Of a stretch of 64,000 nucleotides of DNA, positions 53,780 to 64,000 are shown piece by piece (position 1 is the first letter of the stretch; each line of letters begins with the position of its first letter). The stretch comes from Montifringilla adamsi (Eukaryota > Chordata > Aves > Passeriformes > Passeridae): assembly GCA_017590115.1 (NCBI GenBank), contig JAGGNK010015225.1:2219199-2283198 (forward strand), in the 5' to 3' direction. The notes beneath the pieces were generated by a model. That model saw only the letters and a program-made list of their open reading frames with translations, searched no databases and was not told the DNA's origin. Position numbers and translations under genes: made by a program.

Positions 53780-55019
53780 ATCTGTATATACCTTGAACTC
53801 TGCCTGCTGTTTGGGCTTGCAGGGAGGCTCTGCATCCCCCAGGGATCAGCTCCCAAACCAGCCCCGGGCACTTTTCCACCTGGGAATTGCCACCTGGACG
53901 TGACGGTGGCAAGGCTGATGACCTCGGAGGTCTTCTCCGACCCCACCAATTCCTTTTCCAGCTCTTCTTTAGGCGATGTCCTTCCCGCAGCCACGGCCCC
54001 CAAGCTGTTTTTTAGGATTTTGGGGCTGGATGAGGGAGCACGAGGCATCCACTCCTCCCATTCCTTCCCCGAGGTCTCCCCGCAGCTGGAGAAGTTGTCC
54101 CAGGTGAGGCTGCCCGGGATTCCACGGGAGCTGCGTAATTAATGGTAATTAACAGCTGGTAATTAGGCAGAGCGGCTGTTTCCTGGATAATTTCTCCTCA
54201 TTTTGCTCAGAGCCGGGGAAGGGTTGGGATGAGGTGAGCAGGGAATGGTGGGAGCAGCTCAGGGACCCCCGGGGGTGTGGGTGGGCCGGGGGAGGTGACA
54301 GCGGCTGGCATGGCCTTGTCCCCTCTCAGCCCGCTCTGGTTCCTGCACTGCCGCCCCAAAGCTGCTGGAGCAGAGCCCGACCTTCCTCTCCATCCTCCTC
54401 CTCCTCGTCCCCAGCTCGGGGCTGTTTGTCACCAGCCTGGCGGCTCTGTGCCACGCCAGTGCCACCTGCTGCCCCTGCCCGGGGTGCGACACTGTCCCCG
54501 GCCACTCCCGGAGTGCCACCAGGCTCCGGGCTCTGAGCAGGGGCCGGCAAGGGGGACAGTCCCGCGCCCCCCTCGCGGTGTCCCCTCGCGGTGTCCCCTC
54601 CCTCGGGGGCTCCGAGGGCAGCGGGGGTGGCGCTGTCCCCTCCGCCCGGCAGGTGGCCCCCGTGCCCCGCCAGTGCCCTCCCAGTCCGCCCAGTCCAGGG
54701 CAGAGCTGGCCGCGGCTCTGGGGCCCTCCCTGTCCCCCGGCAGTGTCCCCATGGCCGCTCTGTCCCCACTGTCCCCCGAGTGCCAAGTGCCACCCGCTGT
54801 CCCCCCTCGGGGCGTGGCTGTGGTCTGGGGGTCAGCGTTAGGGTGACATGGGGGGACAGGGACACAGAGCTGGTGGCAGCTGCTGCTCCCGCTCCCGGCA
54901 GTGTCACCCTGCCCTGGGGGCACCCAGAGGTGTCACCCTGCAGGGTCTGTGACAGGGTCAAAGGGCAAAGCCTGGGGCTCCCTGGGATGCGGATGGCACC
55001 TCAGGGGGCTCTGGGAGCC

Positions 55020-55700
55020 ATCACTGTGGGGTGACATTCCCATGGAGCTCCAGGTGACATTCCCATGGGGCTCCGGGTGACATTCCCATGGAGCTCCAGG
55101 TGACATTCCCATGGGTACTCTAGGTGACATTCCCATAGGTCTCTGGGTGACATTCCCATGGGACTCTGGCTTTTACCACCGCAGGGCTTTGGGTGTTGTC
55201 CCCAAGGAGCTTTGGGTGCCGTTCCCATGGGACTTTTGGTGTCACTCCCACTGGGCTCTGGGGCCATTGACATTGGCTGCCATCGCCATTGGCTGCCATC
55301 CCTGAGGGGTTTGGGTGCCATTCCTAAGGAGTTTTGGGTGCCATCCCTGTGGGTCTCTGGGTCCTGTTTCCATGTGGCTTTGGGTGACATCCCCACGGAA
55401 TTCTGAGCACTCTGGAGATCTGGGTGCTCTCCCTGTGGTGGTTTGGGTGCCATCCCCAAGGGGTTTGGGTGCCATCCCCAAGGGGTTTGGGTGTCATCCC
55501 CAGGGGGTTTGGGTGCCATTCCCATTGGCCTCTGGCTGCTGTTCCCATCTGCCTCTGCTTGGTGCCATCCCTGTGGGGACCTGGGTGCCACCCCCATGAA
55601 GATCTGGGCACCACCACCATCAGGCTTTGGTTGTGACATCCCCAAGGGTCTCTGGGTGCCACCCCAAGGGTCTGTGGGTGCCACCCCTGTCAGGGCCCAC
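55020..55700. repeat. Degenerate 24-30 bp minisatellite
   Basis: Copies of GGTGACATTCCCATGGGGCT C grade into GGGTGCCATCCCCAAGGGGT TT forms across 680 bases. Reverse-strand GMAPKPLGDGTQ-type frames derive from it. Confidence 0.88.
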
Positions 55701-57059
55701 AGCCCCTGTGACAGACGGGGACACCCCAGCGCTGGCAGCTGCTCCGGGCTCTGCTCCTGGGGCTGCTCCTGGCGGGAGCGGAGCATTCCCAGCCCTCCGG
55801 GCTTTGTCCCTGTCCCTTGCCCAGGACCTTCCACCCTGGGAAGCGCTCCCCATCCCCGCGGGGACCCGGAGATGCCCTGGGGTCCTGCCCTGCCCGGCGG
55901 TGCCGTGTGTCCATCCGGACGCACCCAGACGAGACGGGCCGCTCGTGGTGACCCCGATGTCCCCGGGGGACACCTGAGCCTCCCGCCGGCTCCGGTTACG
56001 GCCGAATTGTTCCTCCCGGCTGGAAGAAATGCCGTCAGCGCCGCGATCGCTGGCCATTACTAATGCATGACATTCCCTGGGGACACGGCCCTGTCCCACC
56101 CCCCGCAGCGGGACCCGCACCCCCCGAGCCCTCCGCAGCCCCGGGGAAGGGCAGGATGGGTGTGGGGAAGGCTTTGGCTCCCTCTCCCTCCATCCAGACC
56201 CCGACTCAGGATGTGCCTGTCCAAGGGAGCCAGCCGTGTGCTCCCGGCTGGAATGGCGGGGCTGGAGGCAGAATGGACCTTCCCAGATGGATCCCAGCGC
56301 CCCTGTCACACCCCAGGAGTGCCCCTGCAGAGAGCACTGCCAGCTCAGGGCACGTCTGGTGACAAATGTCTCTGTTTTCCCCATAACCAGTGATTCTGAG
56401 CCTTTCAGAGCCAGGGTTTCTCCCTCCCTGCTTTGCTCCTTCCCAATTTCTAACTCTTTTCCCCCAGCTCCTCCCTTCATCCCATTTTCCTCTCCCCACC
56501 TGAGCGTGGTGATGCTGAATCCAACAGCTCCAGACCAAAACCCCCAACGGGAGGGGATGCTCATCCCTGCTCACCCCTGCTCACCCCTGCTCCCCCCAGC
56601 TCGGGGTGACGCCCACCAGGGTCACCCAGGCTCCCACCTCCCTGTCCCTGATCTTCCACCCCATTTTCAAGTCGGGATCTCACGGAACAGGGAGGATTTT
56701 GCCATTTTGCCGGGAGGGTTCCCTGGCTAATGCACCTGAGCTGCTCCCCCATCCCTGCACATCAATATTGCATTGTCCTTCCATCCCCTGCCAGCCTGGC
56801 CCTGCTGAGCCCCCTCCACCTTTCCAGAGCCTCCTCCAGCTCCATCCATTCAATACTGGGCACAGGAACCCAAGAAGGAGACTTAAATTTTTAAACAGGG
56901 CCATCGGCTCCGCTCGGCTTACGCGGGACGAGGCTCCCGCGGGATTTCGGCCGCACCTCAGTGGAGCCCAAATATTGATGAGGATGGGAGGGATGAGCCC
57001 GGAGCTGAGGGCCCCATCCCCTGCTTGGGTTGGCACCGTGCAGGCCATCGGGATGTCCC

Positions 57060-57690
57060 AGCTTTGGGATCATCCCCTGGCATGGGCAGCACCCCAGAGC
57101 CTCCTTGCTTGGGGCCGTCCTTAGTTGGGGCCACCCTGGGAGCTCAGGGACCATCCCAGGCTCTTGGGGATCACTCCAGGTTCTTTCTTGCTTGGAGACC
57201 ATCCAAGGACCTTGGGGAGGGATCATCCTGGTTTCTGGGCATCATCTGGGATGCTTTCCACCCTGAGGACAGTTTTGGAGTGTCAGGAACCATCCTGGAG
57301 TCTCAGGGACCATCCCAGGCTCTTGGGCACCATCCTGGGGTCTTGAGCATCATCCTGACTTCTGGGGGCCATCTGGGGTTCTTCTTTTCTTGGGGATAAT
57401 CCTGGAGGCTCCAGAAGTGTCTCGAGGTCTCCAGGACCCTCTTGGGGACCATCCTTGCACCTGGGGACCATCCCAGCTGCCTCCCTCCCTGAGGACCCTC
57501 CTGAAATCCTGGGAAGCATTGATGGGATGTAGGGGCCATCCCAGCTGCTTCCCACCCTTAGGGACCACCCTTGGCTCAAGGGGACCACGCCAGGTCTTGG
57601 GGACCACCGGAGGTGCCCCCAGGCTCCAGGAGCACCCTGGGTTTGGGGACCATGCCAGGACCCTTCTCTCTCCAGCCCCACCGTGGGGTC
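57060..57690. repeat. Degenerate 25-35 bp minisatellite
   Basis: Imperfect copies of GGGACCATCCCAGGCTCTTG / GGGGATCATCCTGGTTTCT. Confidence 0.8.
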
Positions 57691-57949
57691 CCACGGAGCA
57701 GCATCCCGAGCGCATCCCAATCCCAGATCCACCCCCTCACCCTCCTCAGCCCCTCCTCCTCCCCTTGCCCCCCCATCTCTCTTGGGGGGCTACCCCCACC
57801 CCAGCCCAGGGGGGTTTAACCCCCTGCAAAAAACCCCGGGAAGCCCCGGTGGCTTCTCCCACCCTCCATCCCCGCGGCAACCCGATGCCGGTCCCAGCGG
57901 GCAGCCCGGCCCCAAACTGGTCGGGCTGGTTTGGAGCCGGGCTCTGCTC

Positions 57950-59250
57950 GCGCGCCTTGGGCCGGGGGGGCGGCGCTGACCCCCCCGGAGAGTTTTATTC
58001 TTATAGATTTCTATTTTTATATATTTGTGTATTTATATTTTTACATATGGTTTGGGGGTCGCGCCCCCCGAGCCCCCCGCCCATCCCCGTCCCCTCGGGG
58101 CGGGCGGCGGCAGCTGCGCCTCTCGAGTTGCGGAGCGAGGGGGCGCGGGGGGGCTCGGGATCGGTTTCCTTTCCCCCCCCCCCGGCCCCGAGGGGGGATG
58201 TGGGGGGAGTTTAGGCAGCGGGAAACCGGATCGGCGGCGGCGGGGCGGCTCAGGTGCGCGGCTCCGGTGTCCGACAGCCGGTGAGCGGCCCCGACGGCGG
58301 CCCCGGGGCGGGACGGCACCGGCTATAAAAATGCCCCCCCAAGGGGAAGGAGCCGCCGGCTGGGGCTGAGCCTTGCCCGGGCCCCGCCGGGCCGGAGCCG
58401 CCCGCCCCGAGGCCGCGGGGATGGGCGGGCACCGCCCCCCGCCCCACGGAGCGCAGGGAGGGATGCAGCGGGGGGGCTTCTCCGCCTGTTTAGGAGCCCC
58501 CGCTCCGTCCTCGGCCCTCGGGGGGGGTCTCGCCATCCCCCCCTGGGGCTGGCCGGAGGGGCAGCGGGGGCACGGACCGCGCCGCTGGCCCCGGCGGGGC
58601 GGCCCCGGGGCCGGGGTGCGTGGGAGGGGGGGTGGCCCAAGGTGAGCCCGTCCCCGGGCGGGGGGGGGTGTCCCGTGTCCGTCTGTCCCCCCCAGCCCCA
58701 CGGTGACACCCCCTCCCCGTCGGGCCCCGGTGCGGCCGCCCGGAGCCGAGGCAGCGGCGGGAGCAGAGGTAAGTGCGGCCCTCGGCCCCGGGGGGGTCGG
58801 GTCCTGCTGGGACCCCCCCGAGGTTTGGGGACCCCCCCGAACCGCTCCCTTCGCCCCCCGCTCCCTCCCGGCGGGACCCGACCCCGAGGCGCTGCGTTCC
58901 CCCATCTCCCCGCTTTTTCTCGACGTGAGGGTCCCCGAATCCCTTCGGGCTGAGCCCCCCGTGCCTCAACCCCCCCGTCCAGGGCCCCCCCATCCTGCCC
59001 GGGGTCCCCCAAACCTCTGCCGTCGGGGCGGTGTCGCAGCGGTCGCATCCCGGCGGGGCGATGCGAGTGACAACGAAATCGCGGCGCGGCCCCATCGCCC
59101 GCGGCCGCGGCTGCCCCCCGGCCCTGGGGGGCTCTTTGGGGGTCCGGGGGTGCCTCCGCCGCCCCCCGGGTGCGGCCCGTGGCCGCTCTGCAGCCCCGAT
59201 GGCAGCTCCGTTGTCACAAATAGTGCCGGTAACGAAACCCGGCTGAGGGG
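57950..59250 (+). promoter_or_regulatory. CpG island, candidate promoter of the miR-183/96/182 primary transcript
   Basis: Very high GC and CpG density, about 2.8-4.1 kb upstream of miR-183. It contains TATAAAA (58324-58330), a strong donor CAGAG/GTAAGTGCGG (GT at 58769) and an odd AT-rich stretch at 57,993-58,048 just before the island core. In mammals the cluster is transcribed from a CpG-rich promoter a few kilobases upstream. Assignment to the cluster is by position only. Confidence 0.5.
58769..58774 (+). other. Consensus splice donor GTAAGT, possible first exon end of pri-miR-183
   Basis: AG/GTAAGT in the CpG island, about 440 bases after the TATA-like box. No protein exon of known type precedes it, so a noncoding first exon is the likeliest reading if it is used. 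Confidence 0.35.
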
Positions 59251-60980
59251 GACCCTGGCACACGGGGGGCTGCTTTGGGGGGCTGTCCAAGCCCCCCAAC
59301 CCCCGGGGTGCGCACCCCCTGCCCCCTGCCCCGCCCGGTGCTGCGGAGCGTGAGGGGACCGTGGGGGGCTCAGGCGTGTCCCCAGTGCTGTCTGGGGACA
59401 CCAGACCTCAGTCGGGGTGCCAGGGTGGGGTCCTGCCCCGGGCTGCGGCTGCTGTGGGGTGAGGAGGGGTCCCCCGGGCGCTGGGCGGGGGGGCATGGCC
59501 GCTGCCTCGGGCACTGCGGCACAAATCTGCCCGGTTTAGCCCCGAAATGGGCTCCCGGTGCTCCATCACTGTCCCTGTCCTTCTCTCTGTCTCCATCCCT
59601 GTCCCCATCTCAATCCACATCCCCATCCTCTTCTCTGTCCCTGACCAAATTTCTGTCCCTAGCTCATGCCCGTCTTTATCTGTCCCCATCCTCACGCTCA
59701 TCCCTGTCTCCTTCCCACCTCTCCTTCTCCTCTCTCTCCTTGTCCCCATCCCCATCATCTCCATCCGAGTCCCCATCCCCATCCCTGCCGCTGTCCCCAT
59801 CCCCGTCTTGTCCTTGTCCCCGTCCCATCCCCACCTGGGATTCCCATGGCTGCAGCCACACGTGCCAGGGTGTCGAGGCCGGCCGGGCGCCCGCCCCCAC
59901 TGCCCCCCATGCCAGGGGAGCCACCGGCCGTGGCCACATCCCGGAGCCACCACGTCCCGTCCCTTGCCGGGCAGGGGCAGAGCCCGAGCACCATCTTGGT
60001 GCCGTCGGCGCCGCGAGCATCGCCGGTGACTCCGGTGGCCTTTTGGCTTTGGGGAATGGCGTTTTGCCCCCAAAACGTGGCCGGGGGACCCCGACGTCCC
60101 CGTGCCGAAGGTCTCGGGGCAGTACCCTCCGGAGCCCTCGGCGGGGGCTGCAGGAGCAGGGCCGGGGGGGCCCCGGGGGGACAACATCCGCAATGCGGCA
60201 GCTCCCAACGTCACGAGCCGGGGTGCGGCGGCTCCGCAGAGGGGCTGGTTCAGCCCCGGGCCTGGCTGCCGCAGTGGCCTCGGGCGGAGGCCGGGCACGG
60301 GGACAGGGACAAAGGGGGCACCCCAAGGCCGGTGCTGGTGCGGCCGGGTCGCGCCTGGCGCGGTGCCGGGGACACGCGGGCGACGACGGCGCGGATTAGG
60401 GCGAAGCCGTCGCCTTCAAAGTCACGCCAAGGATGGCGACGAGCTCGGCCTCGCCTGCGTCCCCCGGGGACCGCTGTCCCCAAGCCGCTGCGGCGCCGGG
60501 GCGGTGTCCCCCAGGTGAGGACGGAGCTGTGGTCACGGGGGGCTTCTCTTCCTTTTGGGTCGCTTGGCTGAGCGCCATGGGGTTTGGGGGCTTCTCCAAG
60601 AATTTTGGGTGCTTCCTGGGGGCGTTGCTGTTGGAGCCCCCAAGGTGGGCGCAGGTTGGGGACAGTTTTGTCCTGCTGGCGCTGACCCCTCCATGTGTGA
60701 CGCTCCCAAGCCACGGGGACGGCCGAGCCCAGCGGGCGCCGCTGCTCATCTCTGTCCCCAAATTTGAGGCCGGATGGGGTGTGAGGGGCCGGGGGCTGCG
60801 TCCTCGAGGGGGGTCAGCTCCCAGCACCGGATCCGGGGGACCCCGAGCTCATCCCGGGCCCTCTGGGCTCGTTGGGGCCTCGGCTTCGCCCACACAAAGG
60901 AGACTTTGTGCCTTCCTCCTCCTCCTCCTCCTCCACCGCGGCCGCCGTGGCCGCTGGGGACGGTGTCACTGCCAGCCGGG
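59251..60980. other. GC-rich region upstream of miR-183
   Basis: No gene recognised. A C/T-rich stretch of (TCCCCATC)-type simple repeats runs from 59,560 to 59,830, plus a CTCCTCCTCCTC tract at 60,914-60,935. Confidence 0.5.
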
Positions 60981-61765
60981 GGTCTGCAGCCATCTGGGGG
61001 GGCTTTGCCACCCTCTGAGGGGGTTGCAAGTTTCTGGGGGGCCTGTGGCCACCCAGGGGGTCTCAGCCGCTTGAGGGGATCTGCATCCTCTTGGGTGGGC
61101 TCATGCCTTTGGAGGATCTTCAGCAACAAAGGGAGTTTGCAAGTTTGGGGGGCTTTGCAGCCATCTGGGGGGGTGGTTCAGCATTTTGGGGGGCTTGCAG
61201 CCATTTGGGGGTTTGCAGCCATCCAGGAGGTCTGCATCTTTTTTGGGGAGTTGCAGTTTTGGAGGGTCCAAAACCATCAAGAGTCTTCTCAATTTTTGGG
61301 GGTTCTGCCCCCATTCAGGGGGTTTGTAACCTTTCAGGGGGGTTGCAGTAGGTTTTTGGAGGGGAATTCGGGTTATCTGCATGCTTCAAAACCATCCAGG
61401 GGAGGTTACAACCTTTTGGGGGTGTCTGTGACCATCCAGGGGGGTTTTAACCTTCTGGGGGCTTGCAACCATCCAGAAGAGTTGCAAATTTTGGGGGGCT
61501 TTCAGTCATCCAGGGGGATTGAAACCTTTTGGGGGTTTGAAACATTTTAGGGGGGCTGCAGCCGTCTGGACAGTTTGGAATTAATTGGAGGGATTGTGGC
61601 ATTCTGGGGGTAGTGGAACCATCCAGAAGCTTTGCAACATTTTGAGATCTGGGACAGTTTTGGGGGGCTTGTGGCCAACATCGGGGGAGGTTGCCACATT
61701 TTGGGGGTCTGGGACCATTCTGGGGGGTTTGCAGCCCTCCCGGGGGTGGTGGACCTGGGGCTGGG
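60980..61765. repeat. Degenerate 24-30 bp minisatellite
   Basis: Copies of GGGGGGTTTGCAGCCATCCA / GGGGGGCTTGCAACCATC. The FGGLAAIWGFA-type frames on both strands arise from it. Confidence 0.88.
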
Positions 61766-61918
61766 ATTCCTGGGTGACCCTGGAAAGGCAGTGGCAGGGA
61801 AATGGCTTCCAGCATCCCCATCCCAAAAAATCCACCAGCTGAGCTGGGGACCGGATCCTCCCCACCCTTCCCGGAGAGGCGGCACCGGGGGGAGCATCTC
61901 CCCCGCCTCGGCCATTCC

Positions 61919-61960
61919 CGAATCATTTTGCCAATCAATAATAATCATCGATTCCCATTT
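61919..61960 (+). promoter_or_regulatory. AT-rich homeodomain-motif block before miR-183
   Basis: GAATCATTTTGCCAATCAAT and AATAATCATCGATTCCC: several ATCA/TAAT cores and a CCAAT-like core stand out inside GC-rich DNA about 130 bases upstream of the hairpin. A regulatory role is inference. Confidence 0.35.
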
Positions 61961-62052
61961 TTCCCCGTCGCCGCTCCGAGGCCGGGCCGGGGGCGTCGGG
62001 CTCCTGCTGGTGGAGGATTTGGGTGGAAATCCAGGGAGAAAAAGGCAGGTGC

Positions 62053-62158
62053 GAGCTCGCTACTCCTGTTCTGTGTATGGCACTGGTAGAATTCACTGTG
62101 CAACCCCGCGGTCAGTGAATTACCATAGGGCCATAAACAGAGCAGAGAAAGACCCGCG
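62053..62158 (+). ncRNA. MIR183: pre-miR-183
   Basis: Hairpin with the 5p arm at 62076-62097 (seed ATGGCAC, identical to vertebrate miR-183-5p) and the 3p arm at 62115-62136 (GTGAATTACC..AGGGCCATAA, two substitutions from human). The lower stem pairs CTCCTGTTCTGTGTA with ATAAACAGAGCAGAG. Member of the sensory-organ cluster expressed in photoreceptors and hair cells (family knowledge). Confidence 0.97.
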
Positions 62159-62187
62159 AGCCCCGCGGGGCCGTCGCCGACGCCGCC

Positions 62188-62267
62188 TGGCCCGTTTTGG
62201 CACTAGCACATTTTTGCTTTGATTTGTAGCTTTTGAGCAATTATGTGTAGTGCCAATATGGGAGAGG
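62188..62267 (+). ncRNA. MIR96: pre-miR-96
   Basis: The 5p arm at 62196-62218 (seed TTGGCAC) is identical to vertebrate miR-96-5p. The 3p arm is at 62239-62260 (AATTATGTGTAGTGCC...), with T for C changes relative to human. It lies 98 bases after the miR-183 3p arm start-to-start region, in the same transcript. Confidence 0.97.
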
Positions 62268-62689
62268 GCGGAGAGAGCAGCGCCGGGCCGGGCACGGAGC
62301 AGCGTCGGCGTTTCCGTGGGGGGGATGCTGGGATGGGGATGGTGGAAACGCCTCTGGAATTGCTGGGGTGAGGGGGGGATGTCCATCACTCCCCCACCAT
62401 GGTGACACTGAGGGGGTGTCCATCCCAGCCCACGGGGACACCTCGGCCAGGCCGTGTCCTCGTGGTGGCCGCCACGAGCAGGATGGACCCCACACCTCTT
62501 GTCCCCTGCTGGGCACCGCATGGGCGACTCCCTGGGGTCGAGCCGAGCGTCCCCACGGGGGATCTGGCGCCACGTGTGAGGCTTTCTGGCCGGATGGGTG
62601 AAATCATACATTTTCCCTGTTTTTTGCAGCTGTCCAGGCCCGGCACCGTGGCCGGGTGTCCCTCGCTGTCCCCAGGCCGGGCCTGGCTG
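62268..62689 (+). other. Spacer between miR-96 and miR-182
   Basis: About 420 GC-rich bases, no feature recognised. Much shorter than the spacer of about 4 kb in human. Confidence 0.6.
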
Positions 62690-62780
62690 CCCCCGGGGCT
62701 GCCTTTGGCAATGGTAGAACTCACACTGGTGCGGTAGCAGGATCCGGTGGTTCTAGACTTGCCAACTACGGCCCCGGGGC
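62690..62780 (+). ncRNA. MIR182: pre-miR-182
   Basis: The 5p arm at 62704-62727 (seed TTGGCAA) is identical to vertebrate miR-182-5p. The 3p arm is at 62748-62768 (TGGTTCTAGACTTGCCAACT). The stem base pairs CCCCGGGGCTGC with ACGGCCCCGGGG, perfectly and GC-rich. Confidence 0.97.
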
Positions 62781-63780
62781 ACCGCTGCGGACACGAGCGT
62801 CCCCCTGCTGTCCCCTGCTGTCCCCTGGCACCCCCCGGCCCCCCAGGGCTCTGCTACCGGCCTGGGAGGGCCCTGTGGGGTCCAGGGAGGGCCCCGCTCC
62901 ATCCGTGTGGATTTGGGAGATGCTGTGGGTGCCCTGCACACGTGGTATGGGGGGATGGCGATGCTGGGCTGCCCCCCAGCCCGATGGGGGGGTCTGGCAT
63001 CCCAGCCCATCCCCACGGCAGGGGGAACCCGGGATCTGCGGGATACCGGTCATTGGAGCAGCGCGGCCGCGTGTCCCCGCGTGACTCCGGGCGTCAAGGG
63101 CTGATCCGGCCCCGCGGTCCGGGCAGGGCCCTGCGGGGGTGGGATTAGGAAACCAGCCCCGGATCCAACCCCAGATCCGACCCCTGCTCCTGGATCCGAC
63201 CCCTACTCCTGGATCCCACCTCTGCTCCTGGATCCCACCCCTGTTCCTGGATCCCACCCCACGCCAGCCCCGTGCAGGGAGGAAACTGAGGCACGGATGA
63301 AGCCGCTGGCAGTGGCAGCTGCCACATGTCCCCTGCGTGTCCCCGGGTGCGGGAGCAGGGATGGTGTCAGCTTTTAGGGGACAGGGAATATGAGGGGAGG
63401 GGCAGCTCCGGGCTGTGCTGGGGGTGGGGGGCTGTGCACGCCCCCTTCCCCCCACAGCCCAGCTCGGGGTGGCCGGGATGTGCTGGGATATGTAGGGCAG
63501 CCCTGGGTGATTACGGAGCTTTCGGCATAAACCCGCGGAGATTGGATCACGCTGGATTAGGCTGCACGCTCCAATCATCCTCCCTGCGCCGGGGGGCAGG
63601 GAGGGACGGACAGACGGACGGATGGGGGTCCCCATCACCCTGCTGGGGCAGGTGGGGGCTGTGGGGGCACAGGTGTCCTTGTGTCTGTCTGGTCGTTCAT
63701 CGGTCTGCTCATCCAGGTAACAAACACCCAGTGTCTGTCCATTCCTGCAGCCACATCCATTGCCTGTACAGACACCCATC
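62781..63780. other. Region downstream of miR-182
   Basis: No gene recognised. A short repeat of GGATCCGACCCCTGCTCCT type lies at 63,155-63,255. A stretch at 63,500-63,590 is less GC-rich and carries GATTACGG and GGATTAGG motifs (OTX/CRX-like). Confidence 0.4.
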
Positions 63781-64000
63781 CTCTGTCTGTCTGTCTGTCC
63801 AGGCATGGAATCATCCATCCATCCTCCTGCCTTTCTGTCCATCCATCCATCATCCATCCATCCATCATCCATCCATCCACCATCCATCATCCATCCATCA
63901 TCCATCCATCATCCATCATCCATCCATCCATCCATCCATCCATCCATCCATCCATCCATCCATCCATCCATCCATCCATCCATCCATCCATCCATCCATC
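63781..64000. repeat. (ATCC)n microsatellite, with a short (CTGT)n stretch
   Basis: CTGT repeats at 63,784-63,802, then almost uninterrupted CCATCCATCC from about 63,836 to the end of the window; the array continues beyond it. Confidence 0.97.

Larger units (their letters stand above)
50235..53800 (+). other. UBE2H: UBE2H 3' UTR, about 3.5 kb
   Basis: No coding signal. It holds a TA-rich microsatellite (50,366-50,416), many A- and T-homopolymers (51.4-51.7 and 52.4-52.6 kb), and possible poly(A) signals AATAAA at 51481, 52116, 52550 and 53774. The distal signal at 53774-53779 follows a 41-base T tract and is my choice for the main end, given the multi-kilobase 3' UTR known in mammals. Confidence 0.65.
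53801..57940. other. GC-rich region between UBE2H and the miR-183 promoter region
   Basis: No gene recognised. It contains two degenerate minisatellites (55.02-55.70 and 57.06-57.68 kb, listed separately). Open frames here are low-complexity products of high GC content. Confidence 0.5.

Noticed and set aside
54259..60399. Many long open frames on both strands in the 54-61 kb region
   Set aside because: Low-complexity Pro/Gly/Arg/Ser text from GC-rich DNA and degenerate minisatellites, no splice-supported or homologous protein seen.
63635..63905. Minus-strand frames with GWMMDGWMD repeats
   Set aside because: Translation of the (ATCC)n microsatellite.

Overview
The window is vertebrate nuclear DNA and almost certainly avian. 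More than a dozen CR1 (chicken repeat 1) LINE 3' fragments are scattered through it, introns are small, GC content shifts sharply along its length, and three recognisable loci lie in the order seen at human 7q32. These are ZC3HC1 (NIPA), UBE2H and the miR-183/96/182 cluster, all on the + strand. The frequent short minisatellites would fit a passerine-like genome, but the species cannot be fixed from sequence alone. No bacterial, CRISPR or plasmid features are present.

Layout. Positions 1-10,080 hold the 3' nine-tenths of ZC3HC1, with exon 1 upstream of the window. Its second exon lies inside an 18-bp minisatellite and is present twice in tandem. This exon has a U2-type acceptor but a U12-type AT-AC donor. 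The exon for the middle of the C-terminal zinc module (exon 7 by comparison with human) is not found; a CR1-derived minisatellite lies in the interval where it should be. A 2.2-kb spacer (10.1-12.2 kb) follows.

UBE2H covers 12.6-53.8 kb. It has a CpG-island promoter with two perfect CREs, a 53-base coding first exon, a 26.9-kb U12-type GT-AG intron 1, and six further coding exons that join to an intact 183-residue E2 enzyme. A long 3' UTR of about 3.5 kb ends at an AATAAA next to a 41-base poly(T) tract. The introns hold CR1 copies, one of them interrupted by an AT-rich insertion, and several minisatellites.

From 54 kb to the end the DNA is GC-rich and carries no recognisable protein gene. 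It contains several degenerate GC-rich tandem repeats and a CpG island at about 57.95-59.25 kb, with a TATA-like box and a consensus splice donor; this is a candidate promoter and first exon of the miR-183 primary transcript. The hairpins miR-183, miR-96 and miR-182 lie within 0.75 kb (62.05-62.78 kb), and the window ends in an (ATCC)n microsatellite.

Functionally, ZC3HC1 (nuclear basket / SCF F-box-like protein) and UBE2H (E2 of the CTLH/GID ubiquitin ligase) are housekeeping ubiquitin or nuclear-pore factors. The miRNA cluster is a sensory-organ cluster with its own likely promoter. The most interesting signal is the duplicated ZC3HC1 exon, whose two copies cannot be joined to each other because their splice sites belong to different spliceosomes.
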